Below the pieces are notes generated by a model, which saw nothing but the letters and a program-made list of their open reading frames with translations, was not told where the DNA came from and made no database searches. Shown in pieces: positions 1 through 4,810 of a stretch of DNA of 5,146 nucleotides (its first letter is position 1; the number at the start of each line of letters is the position of its first letter). The stretch is from positions 1-5,146 of the forward strand of contig JAJXXG010000132.1 of the NCBI GenBank assembly GCA_021781255.1, given 5' to 3'. The translations under genes were made by a program, and so were the position numbers. This DNA comes from Acidobacteriota bacterium (GTDB taxonomy: Bacteria > Acidobacteriota > Terriglobia > Terriglobales > Acidobacteriaceae).

Positions 1-337
1 CGGCCTCGCGCTCGCTGGCCTGCATACACAGGATAGGGGACGGTTCCCAGTGGGTGAAGTAGCCGATCGCATTCAACTGAATCTGAGTCTTGCCAGTCTG
101 CGCGGCCATCATCATGACGACTGTTTCTGTCTTTGGGTCGGTTATCGCGTCTTGGATGCCGCGCTGATACTCGGCAAAATCAGTGTGGTATTTGCCAGGA
201 TGAGCGCCGGTTTCGCGCGGGATGTAGGCGTACCTGTCCGCCCACTCGCTCAGCGAGAGTGAAGGCGGCGGCAGGAACATCCGCGCGCCACGCGCAAAGA
301 CGGCCCGGAGGGATGATTCGTGGAGAGGCTCACTCAT
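1..337 (-). CDS. Phage terminase large subunit, GpA family (5' part, runs off left edge)
   Basis: The N-terminal 112 residues of a lambda gpA-like large terminase, the ATPase/nuclease motor that cuts concatemeric DNA at cos and pumps it into the prohead. The frame stays open to the window edge. An N-terminal segment typical of the family, LSLSEWADRYAYIPRE (residues 27-42) and the GAHPGKYHTDFAEYQ block (44-58), precedes a clear Walker A P-loop, AAQTGKTQ (78-85). The PSPILCMQASEREA stretch (99-112) follows, where this family begins its next ATPase strand. GpA-family proteins are usually some 600-700 residues, so only about a sixth is visible; Walker B and the nuclease domain lie outside. The ATG at 337 overlaps the end of the small-subunit gene by 8 nt (ATGAGTGA). 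No strong Shine-Dalgarno is seen, so translational coupling is likely. Family assignment is firm; the host phage type is inferred. Confidence 0.93.
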   Translation of the reverse strand, partial: MSEPLHESSLRAVFARGARMFLPPPSLSLSEWADRYAYIPRETGAHPGKYHTDFAEYQRGIQDAITDPKTETVVMMMAAQTGKTQIQLNAIGYFTHWEPSPILCMQASEREA

Positions 338-863
338 CGCTGGTCACGGCAGCTTCTGGAGGATCGTCTTCTGTGCCCAAGTCCTGCATGGTGGCGAGGT
401 TGGTCAGCACCGATCGGCAGGCCCGATCCAGAATGCCAAAGACTGCCATGCGGTCCGGCTGGCTCACAAGTTGCGGTGCCAGGGCGGCTGGGAGCCCCAG
501 AATCTGCGTCTGGATGGCTTTGTTCGCGCGCACCAGACCACGTTCGACCATATCCACCGGAAGCACTTCGCGCTTTTCACGGGCAATCTGGAGTTCTTTC
601 AGGTCGGCTTCAGCCCGAGTCTTGCGCAGCGTCGCTTCGTCAAGGTTTTCGGCGTCTGAAGTCGGGTCTAAATTTCGCCGCCTTCGCGTCTTTTTGCTAA
701 CTTGGTAAGATACGAACCACTGGAGAACGTCAGGGAAGACTAACGTCTGGACCCCTTCGACAAAGATAGATGGGCAGCTTGCATCGTTGATCCAGTTATA
801 GATCTGCCTTGGAGTAACCCCAAATATTTCCGCAGCTTCCGGGACTGTCTTTTGAAGTGACAT
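330..863 (-). CDS. Phage terminase small subunit, Nu1-like DNA-packaging protein
   Basis: 177 residues, close to the 181 of lambda gpNu1. In the family, the small subunit recognises cosB sites and recruits the large subunit to start packaging. Residues 5-50 form the expected N-terminal winged helix-turn-helix (VPEAAEIFGVTPRQIYNWIN, then a beta-wing around FVEGVQTLVFPDVLQWF). A basic patch KKTRRRR (58-63 region) follows. A charged helix at about 77-100 (ATLRKTRAEADLKELQIAREK) matches the Nu1 'LTRAQADAQEL' region. The segment to about 135 (VLPVDMVERGL...GLPAALAPQL) is like the Nu1 C-terminal domain that binds the large subunit. The acidic tail is variable. The ATG at 863 has a weak AGGTAGG-type ribosome site 5 nt upstream. 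Its stop overlaps the start of the large subunit. The repeats at 915-950 lie 52-87 bp upstream of its start, where cosB lies in lambda-like phages. Confidence 0.92.
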   Translation of the reverse strand: MSLQKTVPEAAEIFGVTPRQIYNWINDASCPSIFVEGVQTLVFPDVLQWFVSYQVSKKTRRRRNLDPTSDAENLDEATLRKTRAEADLKELQIAREKREVLPVDMVERGLVRANKAIQTQILGLPAALAPQLVSQPDRMAVFGILDRACRSVLTNLATMQDLGTEDDPPEAAVTSDE

Positions 864-914
864 CCAAACCTACCTACAAAGAGCTATCGGGCGTATGCCA
901 CTTTTTCACCCTAG

Positions 915-950
915 GGGAATTCCCATAGGATTTCCCATGGGAATTCCCAT
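915..950. repeat. Three tandem 12-bp repeats made of overlapping palindromes
   Basis: Three units in exact 12-bp register: GGGAATTCCCAT (915-926), AGGATTTCCCAT (927-938, two differences) and GGGAATTCCCAT (939-950). The outer units share 13 identical bases (GGGAATTCCCATA), exactly 24 bp apart. The array is also highly palindromic: GGGAATTCCC twice, TTCCCATGGGAA at 932-943, ATGGGAATTCCCAT at 937-950, and CCCTAGGG just outside at 909-916. Position and pattern suggest protein-binding sites, such as terminase R-like sites of a cosB element, integrase arm sites or an operator. The function is inferred. Confidence 0.85.
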
Positions 951-952
951 AA

Positions 953-968
953 CGAAATTGAAATTTCG
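953..968. repeat. Inverted repeat with 7-bp arms (CGAAATT / AATTTCG)
   Basis: CGAAATT-GA-AATTTCG: perfect 7-bp arms with a 2-bp spacer, two bases after the 12-bp array. There is no T-tract and the loop is too small for a transcription terminator, so a protein-binding dyad is more likely. It is AT-rich against a GC-rich right flank, so it could also be part of a recombination core. Function not established. Confidence 0.7.
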
Positions 969-1084
969 ACCCGCGTTTCTGTCGCTAGCCAAGCCCCGGG
1001 CTGGCGCGTTACCCGCTTGCGATCGGGCCGGGGAAGGACCCGCGCGCGAGAGTGCGTCCCGGCATGTCTTTGGTGGTAGCCTCG

Positions 1085-2164
1085 TCATCGCTTGCCCTCC
1101 AGCCTGGTCGACTGCCACCACCGCGCTCCGAGCAGCTCCTCAATCGCCTCCGCCAGCATGACCTGCATCTCACGCCGCTGATCCAGCAGGTGCGCGCGGT
1201 TGTACACCCCAGCCACTCCGGCGCGCGCATGGTTGAGCGCGGCCTCGATCACATCTCCCGGCACTCCCCTCTCCGCGCAATACGTAGCCGCGCTGCGGCG
1301 CAGATCATGCACGGTCAGTCCGCTGGTCGCTCGCGCAAGCGCATGATTCAGCGTATTTTTTGCGAGCGCGAAGGGCCGCGCCCGACCATCCCTCAGCTCC
1401 TCAAGGATCGTCGCAGCCGTGGCGCCGAGTGGTATCAGCACACTGCGTCGCGACTTGGTACGCGCGGCGGGCAGCTCCCAGACTGGGCCGGGCACCTCGT
1501 CCCAATCCATCTCCAGCAGCTCGCGCTTGCGCGCCATCGTCAGCAGCAGGAGCGCGACTGCGGACAGCACATCCTGTGATCCGCGTTGCAGCGCACGCAG
1601 CACGTGACACAGCTCGTCGAGCGTGGCCACACGCGACCGGCTGCGCAGGCGCGGCAGCAGGCTTGTCGGCAGCTCCCGCGCCGGGTTGCGGTCAAGTGCT
1701 CCGGCGCGAACCGCATGGTCCAGCACACGTTGCACCCGCGCGAGCTGCTTCCGCGCGGCTGCCGGCTGCTCGGTCGCCCGCCGCAGAATCACCCCGCGCA
1801 GAATCGGCAGGCACAGCGCGACCAGGCGCACATGCCGCAGCGGAGCCATATCCCGCTGATAGCAGGCAATCTCCGTCGCCGACAGCGGACGCTGCGACCG
1901 CGAGCGCGCGGCGATGTAGTCATCCACGGCGTCTCCCACGGTTGCCAGCCCGCTCAGCGGCGCTCCCAGCTCCCCGGCGTGCAGCCGTTGCGCGCGCTCC
2001 TCGGCCTCCTTGCGCGTCAGCAGCAGAGCCGATCCCAGGGATCGCCACCGGCGTCGACTACCGCTTCCGATTCGGGCCATCCACGTGCGCCCACGCTTCC
2101 CGCGCCGCTCATAGATCAGCGCGCCAGCCCTTCGCAAATCGCTTTTTGCCGATTCTTTTCCCAT
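1085..2164 (-). CDS. Phage-type tyrosine recombinase (integrase)
   Basis: A complete 359-residue site-specific recombinase, presumably integrating and excising this phage by strand exchange between attP and attB. A basic N-terminal segment (about residues 10-50, RGKRGRTWMARIGSGSRRRW) resembles an arm-type DNA-binding domain. Residues about 75-165 fit a SAM-like core-binding domain ending in ALDRNPARELP. The catalytic domain follows with every key residue: R212 in LTMARKRELLEMDW, K237 in the RTKSRR hairpin, H286 and R289 in HDLRRSAATYC, H312 in EAALNH and Y321 in GVYNRAHLLDQRR. It therefore looks active. Base composition is very GC-rich, with a high Arg/Ala content, unlike the AT-rich DNA just upstream. 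The ATG at 2164 has no obvious Shine-Dalgarno. Its gene points towards the terminase pair on the same strand. The exact integrase subgroup and the att site cannot be named from the sequence. Confidence 0.93.
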   Translation of the reverse strand: MGKESAKSDLRRAGALIYERRGKRGRTWMARIGSGSRRRWRSLGSALLLTRKEAEERAQRLHAGELGAPLSGLATVGDAVDDYIAARSRSQRPLSATEIACYQRDMAPLRHVRLVALCLPILRGVILRRATEQPAAARKQLARVQRVLDHAVRAGALDRNPARELPTSLLPRLRSRSRVATLDELCHVLRALQRGSQDVLSAVALLLLTMARKRELLEMDWDEVPGPVWELPAARTKSRRSVLIPLGATAATILEELRDGRARPFALAKNTLNHALARATSGLTVHDLRRSAATYCAERGVPGDVIEAALNHARAGVAGVYNRAHLLDQRREMQVMLAEAIEELLGARWWQSTRLEGKR

Positions 2165-2178
2165 CTGGTCTGATTATT

Positions 2179-2208
2179 GGTATAAAAACGAGTCGCAATG
2201 CAAGTAAA
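2179..2208 (-). promoter_or_regulatory. Weak possible promoter for int
   Basis: On the minus strand, TTTACT (2203-2208) and TATACC (2179-2184) are separated by 18 bp, each matching the sigma70 hexamers at 4 of 6 positions. This would start transcription only about 8 nt before the int start codon, giving an almost leaderless message. That would agree with the lack of a ribosome site but makes the call tentative. Confidence 0.22.
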
Positions 2209-2225
2209 CTCTTTCGCTCCCACAC

Positions 2226-2255
2226 CGAGGGAATTCCTCAGAAGAAAATCCCTCG
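2226..2255. repeat. Dyad CGAGGGA / TCCCTCG in the divergent control region
   Basis: Perfect 7-bp arms, CGAGGGA (2226-2232) and TCCCTCG (2249-2255), flank a 16-bp interval. A second, nested small dyad GAGG-GAATT-CCTC lies at 2227-2239. It contains GGGAATTCC (2229-2237), the same core as the repeats at 915-950. An A8 tract (2256-2263) follows on the plus strand, the wrong polarity for a plus-strand terminator. It sits between int and the strong rightward promoter, so an operator or integrase/excisionase site is plausible (inference). Confidence 0.6.
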
Positions 2256-2285
2256 AAAAAAAACGGAGAATCTTTTATTTTCCTC

Positions 2286-2313
2286 TTGACATTATTTATA
2301 GCTGTGCTATTAT
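2286..2313 (+). promoter_or_regulatory. Strong sigma70-type promoter for the rightward cassette
   Basis: A perfect -35 box TTGACA (2286-2291), a 16-bp spacer and TATTAT (2308-2313, 5 of 6 matches) lie in AT-rich DNA. Transcription should start near 2320, about 25-40 nt before the start codon of the 91-aa gene. This is the best promoter visible in the window and would drive the two plus-strand genes. No activator site is needed to explain it, so it may be active in a lysogen unless a repressor binds the nearby dyads. Confidence 0.85.
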
Positions 2314-2327
2314 GTATTTGTAAGTGA

Positions 2328-2342
2328 GAGGCAATCAGCCTC
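2328..2342 (+). promoter_or_regulatory. Small leader dyad GAGGC-aatca-GCCTC
   Basis: Perfect 5-bp arms with a 5-nt loop, in the expected 5' leader just after the predicted transcription start. The left arm carries the AGAGG that could serve as a ribosome site for an ATG at 2343, so folding would hide it. It could be a short operator or a weak hairpin, or chance. Confidence 0.4.
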
Positions 2343-2357
2343 ATGGAAAGGGAAATG

Positions 2358-2633
2358 ATGAAAATTACAGAGTTTTCCGATAATCAGGGTCGTATTTTCC
2401 GCGCTGTATCCAACGCCGAAAACAATTCGACTTCGATCGGTTTGGAACAAAACTTCACCAGCGATGAAATCAAAGCTCGCACGTATTCCTCGGTTGCAGC
2501 CGATTTTCTCACTATCCTTGACTACGCGCGGGAACGCGGCTTGACGATGAAGAACGATACCGGCAGCGATCTGGCCTTCTATCTCACCACTTCGGGCGTG
2601 GGGAATCTTTGGTTCAGCGGGGTTATCGCCTAG
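2358..2633 (+). CDS. Hypothetical phage protein, 91 aa, first gene of rightward cassette
   Basis: I do not recognise this protein. It starts MKITEFSDNQGRIFRAV and ends GNLWFSGVIA. It looks soluble, with mixed alpha/beta character (a probable helix at about 44-60, SSVAADFLTILDYARER, and strand-like ends) and no signal peptide, membrane segment or cysteine. Three in-frame ATGs lie at 2343, 2355 and 2358. The last is chosen because AAAGGGA ends 4 nt before it. The ATG at 2343 would give 96 aa and has only a distant AGAGG. The reading frame is less GC-rich than int, suggesting separate ancestry, but its codon pattern looks coding. It follows a near-consensus promoter and lies 67 bp before a ribbon-helix-helix gene, so a lysogenic, regulatory or moron-like role is possible. 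No function is assigned. Confidence 0.75.
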   Translation: MKITEFSDNQGRIFRAVSNAENNSTSIGLEQNFTSDEIKARTYSSVAADFLTILDYARERGLTMKNDTGSDLAFYLTTSGVGNLWFSGVIA

Positions 2634-2700
2634 TCTCCACGAGTGGTTAAAGCAGTTCCGCCATCCCGGAGCGCGTCCGGCCAATCGAGAAAGAGGCAAA

Positions 2701-2916
2701 GTGAAATCAGCAGGCGATTCTCAATCCCCGAAGCGCGGCCCAGGGCGTCCGCCCAAGAGCGAGCCATCCTCGCGGCGTCAGCTCTCGCTCACCGTCTCGC
2801 CGGAGCTGCACCAGCGCATCCGTGTCGCGGCGGCGATCCGGGACTGCTCCATCACGGATTACGTCATCTCCGCGCTTGAGCAGGCGCTGGCACAGACCCC
2901 GCGTGTAGGATCGTAG
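2701..2916 (+). CDS. Ribbon-helix-helix (Arc/CopG-like) DNA-binding protein with AT-hook-like N-terminus
   Basis: 71 residues. Residues 25-63 (RRQLSLTVSPELHQRIRVAAA, then IRDCSITDYVISALEQAL) match the ribbon-helix-helix fold. A short beta strand (QLSLTVS) would insert into the DNA major groove as a dimer, followed by two helices with the usual turn. The N-terminus carries KRGPGRPPK (11-19), with the GRP core of an AT-hook, which binds the minor groove of AT-rich DNA. The start is GTG at 2701 with AAGAGG 4 nt upstream. It lies 67 bp after the 91-aa gene, probably in one transcript from the promoter at 2286. The small size suggests a transcriptional repressor or the antitoxin type of RHH protein, but no toxin partner is next to it. 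A local target could be the AT-rich dyads at 2226-2255 (inference). Confidence 0.82.
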   Translation: MKSAGDSQSPKRGPGRPPKSEPSSRRQLSLTVSPELHQRIRVAAAIRDCSITDYVISALEQALAQTPRVGS

Positions 2917-3055
2917 CCATTTGAGTGTTATCCTGTCTCCGATGCGGCTGCCACGCGTAGAGCGCAGATTCGGGGAAGCTCCGCGGGCGTCCTTTGCGAT
3001 GAGCTGGCTCACCCAAATACCGCGCACCCATCCATCTCAGCCTCCAATCCGTCGT
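2917..3055. other. Intergenic gap between convergent genes
   Basis: About 140 bp between the RHH gene (plus) and the Gp37/Gp68 gene (minus). A terminator would be expected where genes converge, but no stable hairpin followed by a T-tract is visible on either strand. A 5-bp-arm dyad, TGAGC-TG-GCTCA (3000-3011), is the only tidy symmetry. Confidence 0.4.
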
Positions 3056-4054
3056 TCACTGCGCCCTACCTGGCATCTCATCCCACGTGCGCCCGTCCAG
3101 CAACCGTCCAGCAGCTTTCTTGCCGACGCGAATAGCGTCGTCGCTCGCGTTTATAACCTGACCATCCCCAGGCGCGCCATCACACATCGCAGGCAGCCAA
3201 TCGCCCCATTGCTTAAAGAAAAACGGCACCCCAGCCTTCACGCACTGATCCCGCAGGCTGCGCACCCAATTCGGGTGCATGGGCCGCGCTCCGGGCCCAG
3301 ATTCGGCGCCGACGATCACCTGGTCGATGCGTCCCCCCGGAAAAAGGTGAACGGGGTCGTGGATATGACCGCCACAGCGCACGCAGTATCCGGATAAGTG
3401 GTCAATCCTGGGGATGAATCCGGAGCACTGGAGCGTGCGAGGATCAACGAAGTAATAATCCATTTGGATGGGTGCGAGCAGCGGCTCCGCGCTCACGATG
3501 CGCCGCGCCGAAGGCGTCCGTAAGAGAACCGGAATGCGTTCGTCGGCGGCGAGCTGGTCCTCCACGCTGACGCCGTGCTCGACATTGGCGAGCGGCCACA
3601 CGAAGGCGAAATCATCCGTCATATCTTCGACGACCGTAGCTACTCGGTTTTCCACCTCTCGGGTGCGCAGGTAGTCGCACATCCGCTCGGCCCGCTTCGT
3701 CAGAGCCACGAAAGTGTGCTGCGGGCAAAGCGCCATCACCGCATAGATGCGGTCGCGCTGCTCGTCCGTAACGCTCTCGTGGAAGAGGTCGCTCATCGAG
3801 TCCACGAAAATTCTGCGCGGCCTCCTCCACTTCAGGGGCCGCAGCAGCGCGTCCTCGTCGAACTTGACGCGCCCGGTCCACGACGGATGCCCGTTGCTCA
3901 GCACCGTCAGCCCTTCGTAGCACAGTCCGGGGGCGCTGAAGCGATGCGCCGTTCGCTCCGCGTAGCAGTTCCGGCATCCTTCGCTGACGCGCGTACAGCC
4001 CACGATGGGATTCCACGTCGCGTCGCACCATTCGATCTTCGTCTTGTCACCCAT
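3056..4054 (-). CDS. Phage Gp37/Gp68 family protein (DUF5131), three-cysteine motif
   Basis: 332 residues, typical and apparently full length for this phage-borne family, whose reaction I cannot name. The N-terminus has the diagnostic TKIEWCDATWNPIVGC block followed by C20-x6-C27-x2-C30 (CTRVSEGCRNCYAE). That spacing resembles a variant iron-sulphur site of radical-SAM-like enzymes (inference). Further family blocks are FVDSMSDLFHE (83-93), HTFVALTKRAERM (113-125), HGVSVEDQ (160-167), RIVSAEPLLAPI (185-196), VIVGAESGPGARPMHP (246-261) and FFFKQWGDW (278-286). The C-terminus is LDGRTWDEMPG. A C224-x2-C227 pair (YCVRCGGH) before the GAESGPG block suggests an added zinc knuckle. The start is ATG 4054, preceded by GAGG at 6 nt and overlapping the upstream stop by 8 nt (ATGGGTGA). 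A longer frame back to 4162 would run through the neighbour gene and lacks support. It is the last gene of the leftward operon. Confidence 0.9.
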   Translation of the reverse strand: MGDKTKIEWCDATWNPIVGCTRVSEGCRNCYAERTAHRFSAPGLCYEGLTVLSNGHPSWTGRVKFDEDALLRPLKWRRPRRIFVDSMSDLFHESVTDEQRDRIYAVMALCPQHTFVALTKRAERMCDYLRTREVENRVATVVEDMTDDFAFVWPLANVEHGVSVEDQLAADERIPVLLRTPSARRIVSAEPLLAPIQMDYYFVDPRTLQCSGFIPRIDHLSGYCVRCGGHIHDPVHLFPGGRIDQVIVGAESGPGARPMHPNWVRSLRDQCVKAGVPFFFKQWGDWLPAMCDGAPGDGQVINASDDAIRVGKKAAGRLLDGRTWDEMPGRAQ

Positions 4055-4610
4055 TGCTCGCCTCGTTCTGCTGGGAATCAGCGAAAGCCGGGACTGATTT
4101 TCCCGGAAACCACGAGAGAGGCCCAGCAGCCTTGATCGCGGCGTTGAACTGTTCCATCGCATCCTCTATCGCGTCAGGAAGTTCCCCATCCTCGGGTAGA
4201 TCGTCGCAGAAATAGTCGTCCGAAAGGGGACTAGCATAACGCGGTTCGCAGGTGTACAAGAGCAGGTCCGCTAGCGTCTGGCCCATGTCCTCCGCGAGTT
4301 CTTGCGCCGCCTGTTCTGCATTCCAGAAAAAATACTTGTCGTATCTCTCGGAATAGAGCGGAGTCTTGCCATCCCACGGTGCGCGTGGCGCATTTTTCCA
4401 CGCCTGAATGTCGCGTTTGTTCAGGCACTCTCGGCAGCATCCACGTTCGTGAATTTGTCCGCATTCCTCGCACGTTTCGTGGGTACATCCAGACCATCGT
4501 GCCCCGCGCTCATCGTCGCCGAAAAACTGTCCTGTGCGCGAAACCCATCCCGTGATTGTCGTGAGCTTCGCCGCCTCAGGGCTATCGAACATCACAATTT
4601 TGTCCGTCAT
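4047..4610 (-). CDS. Cys-rich hypothetical phage protein, 187 aa
   Basis: No named function. It resembles uncharacterised phage proteins with a GWVSRTGQFFGDDERGARWSGC-like start (my recollection, not checked). A putative zinc site is dense with ligands: C42, H44, C47, C50, H54, C58, C59 and C62 (GCTHETCEECGQIHERGCCREC). It is followed by PWDGKTPLYSERYDKYFF (79-95) and an acidic second half with ETLADLLL-like and YFCDDLPEDGELPDAIEDAMEQFNAA (about 133-158) segments. It ends with PLSWFPGKSVPAF. No membrane segment or signal is seen. The start is ATG 4610, with AAAGAGG 7 nt upstream and an ATGA overlap with the previous gene's stop. An ATG at 4691 would give 214 aa but lies inside the neighbour. 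The stop overlaps the DUF5131 start by 8 nt. Possibly a nucleic-acid or protein adaptor, but that is a guess. Confidence 0.82.
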   Translation of the reverse strand: MTDKIVMFDSPEAAKLTTITGWVSRTGQFFGDDERGARWSGCTHETCEECGQIHERGCCRECLNKRDIQAWKNAPRAPWDGKTPLYSERYDKYFFWNAEQAAQELAEDMGQTLADLLLYTCEPRYASPLSDDYFCDDLPEDGELPDAIEDAMEQFNAAIKAAGPLSWFPGKSVPAFADSQQNEASNG

Positions 4611-4810
4611 TCTCTTACCTCTTTCTCGCGCATCGCTGTGCGCTGTGCGTCGTAATAGCCGTTGCTGTCGTAGCACTGAAGATATCCGCACTCCGCGCAG
4701 TGAAAGAATCTAGGTTCCGTTGTCCGCCCACCGCATAGGGGACATTCTTTGAGGACTGTGGGCACGCGATGTCCCACAGCTAGCACCTCGGATTCGGTCA
4801 TTCCCTTCAT
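4607..4810 (-). CDS. Small zinc-ribbon protein, 67 aa
   Basis: A four-cysteine zinc ribbon: C23-x2-C26 (ECPLCGG) and C38-x2-C41 (HCAECG), with a further C46. Such knuckles usually hold one zinc ion and mediate nucleic-acid or protein contacts. The rest is a short N-terminal region (MKGMTESEVLAVGH) and a charged C-terminal helix (DAQRTAMREKEVRE). The start chosen is ATG 4810, which overlaps the upstream stop as ATGA and has GGAGG 7 nt before it. The ATG at 4834 (75 aa) has no such site, and ATG 4801 sits too close to its purine run. Tight coupling to both neighbours makes it a genuine operon member. No specific family name is assigned. Confidence 0.8.
   Translation of the reverse strand: MKGMTESEVLAVGHRVPTVLKECPLCGGRTTEPRFFHCAECGYLQCYDSNGYYDAQRTAMREKEVRE
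4618..4624 (-). promoter_or_regulatory. Ribosome binding site fixing the start at 4610
   Basis: AAAGAGG on the minus strand, 7 nt before the ATG. It supports the 187-aa rather than the 214-aa version of the Cys-rich protein. Confidence 0.75.

Larger units (their letters stand above)
864..1084. other. Non-coding gap between int and nu1; candidate cos/attP region
   Basis: About 220 bp with no convincing gene, between the 3' end of the integrase and the small terminase. It holds the 12-bp tandem repeats (915-950), the inverted repeat at 953-968, an imperfect GC-rich dyad around 988-1005 (GCC-a-AGCCC-c-GGGCT-GGC) and another weak GC-rich dyad near 1036-1059 (GGACcCGC ... GCGtCC). In lambda, cosN and cosB lie directly upstream of Nu1. 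In many temperate phages attP lies next to int. Either could be here, but neither can be proven from one sequence. No intrinsic terminator with a T-tract is seen on either strand. Confidence 0.5.

Noticed and set aside
133..708. Plus-strand open frame of 191 codons over the terminase genes
   Set aside because: It lies antisense to two clearly recognised terminase genes, has low-complexity Ser/Arg content and has no promoter or ribosome site.
890..906. Rho-independent terminator (GGC-GTAT-GCC then ACTTTTT, plus strand)
   Set aside because: The stem is only 3 bp and no plus-strand gene ends before it.
915..950. CRISPR-like array
   Set aside because: The units are 12 bp with no spacers, only three copies, and there are no cas genes. 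They are contiguous tandem repeats, not a CRISPR.
906..1121. Minus-strand 71-codon frame ending in MGIPMGNPMGIPLG
   Set aside because: The repeat peptide is just the translation of the 12-bp DNA array. The frame overlaps the end of int out of register and has no ribosome site. The DNA-level explanation is better.
2226..2263. Intrinsic terminator at the CGAGGGA/TCCCTCG dyad
   Set aside because: On the plus strand the dyad is followed by A8, not T8. On the minus strand the T8 comes before the stem. The polarity is wrong on both strands.
1360..2289. Long plus-strand open frame (309 codons) opposite the integrase
   Set aside because: It is very rich in Ala, Arg and Pro, matches no family and mirrors the GC-rich integrase gene, which has all catalytic motifs. 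It is an antisense shadow.
2310..2699. Minus-strand frame of 129 codons opposite the 91-aa gene
   Set aside because: The plus strand has a strong promoter, a ribosome site and better coding character. The antisense frame has neither.
2921..3397. Plus-strand frame of 158 codons starting after the RHH gene
   Set aside because: Most of it is antisense to the well-supported DUF5131 gene and the product looks random. No ribosome site is seen.
3575..4135. Plus-strand frame of 186 codons opposite DUF5131
   Set aside because: Antisense shadow. The minus-strand protein has multiple conserved family blocks over the same bases.
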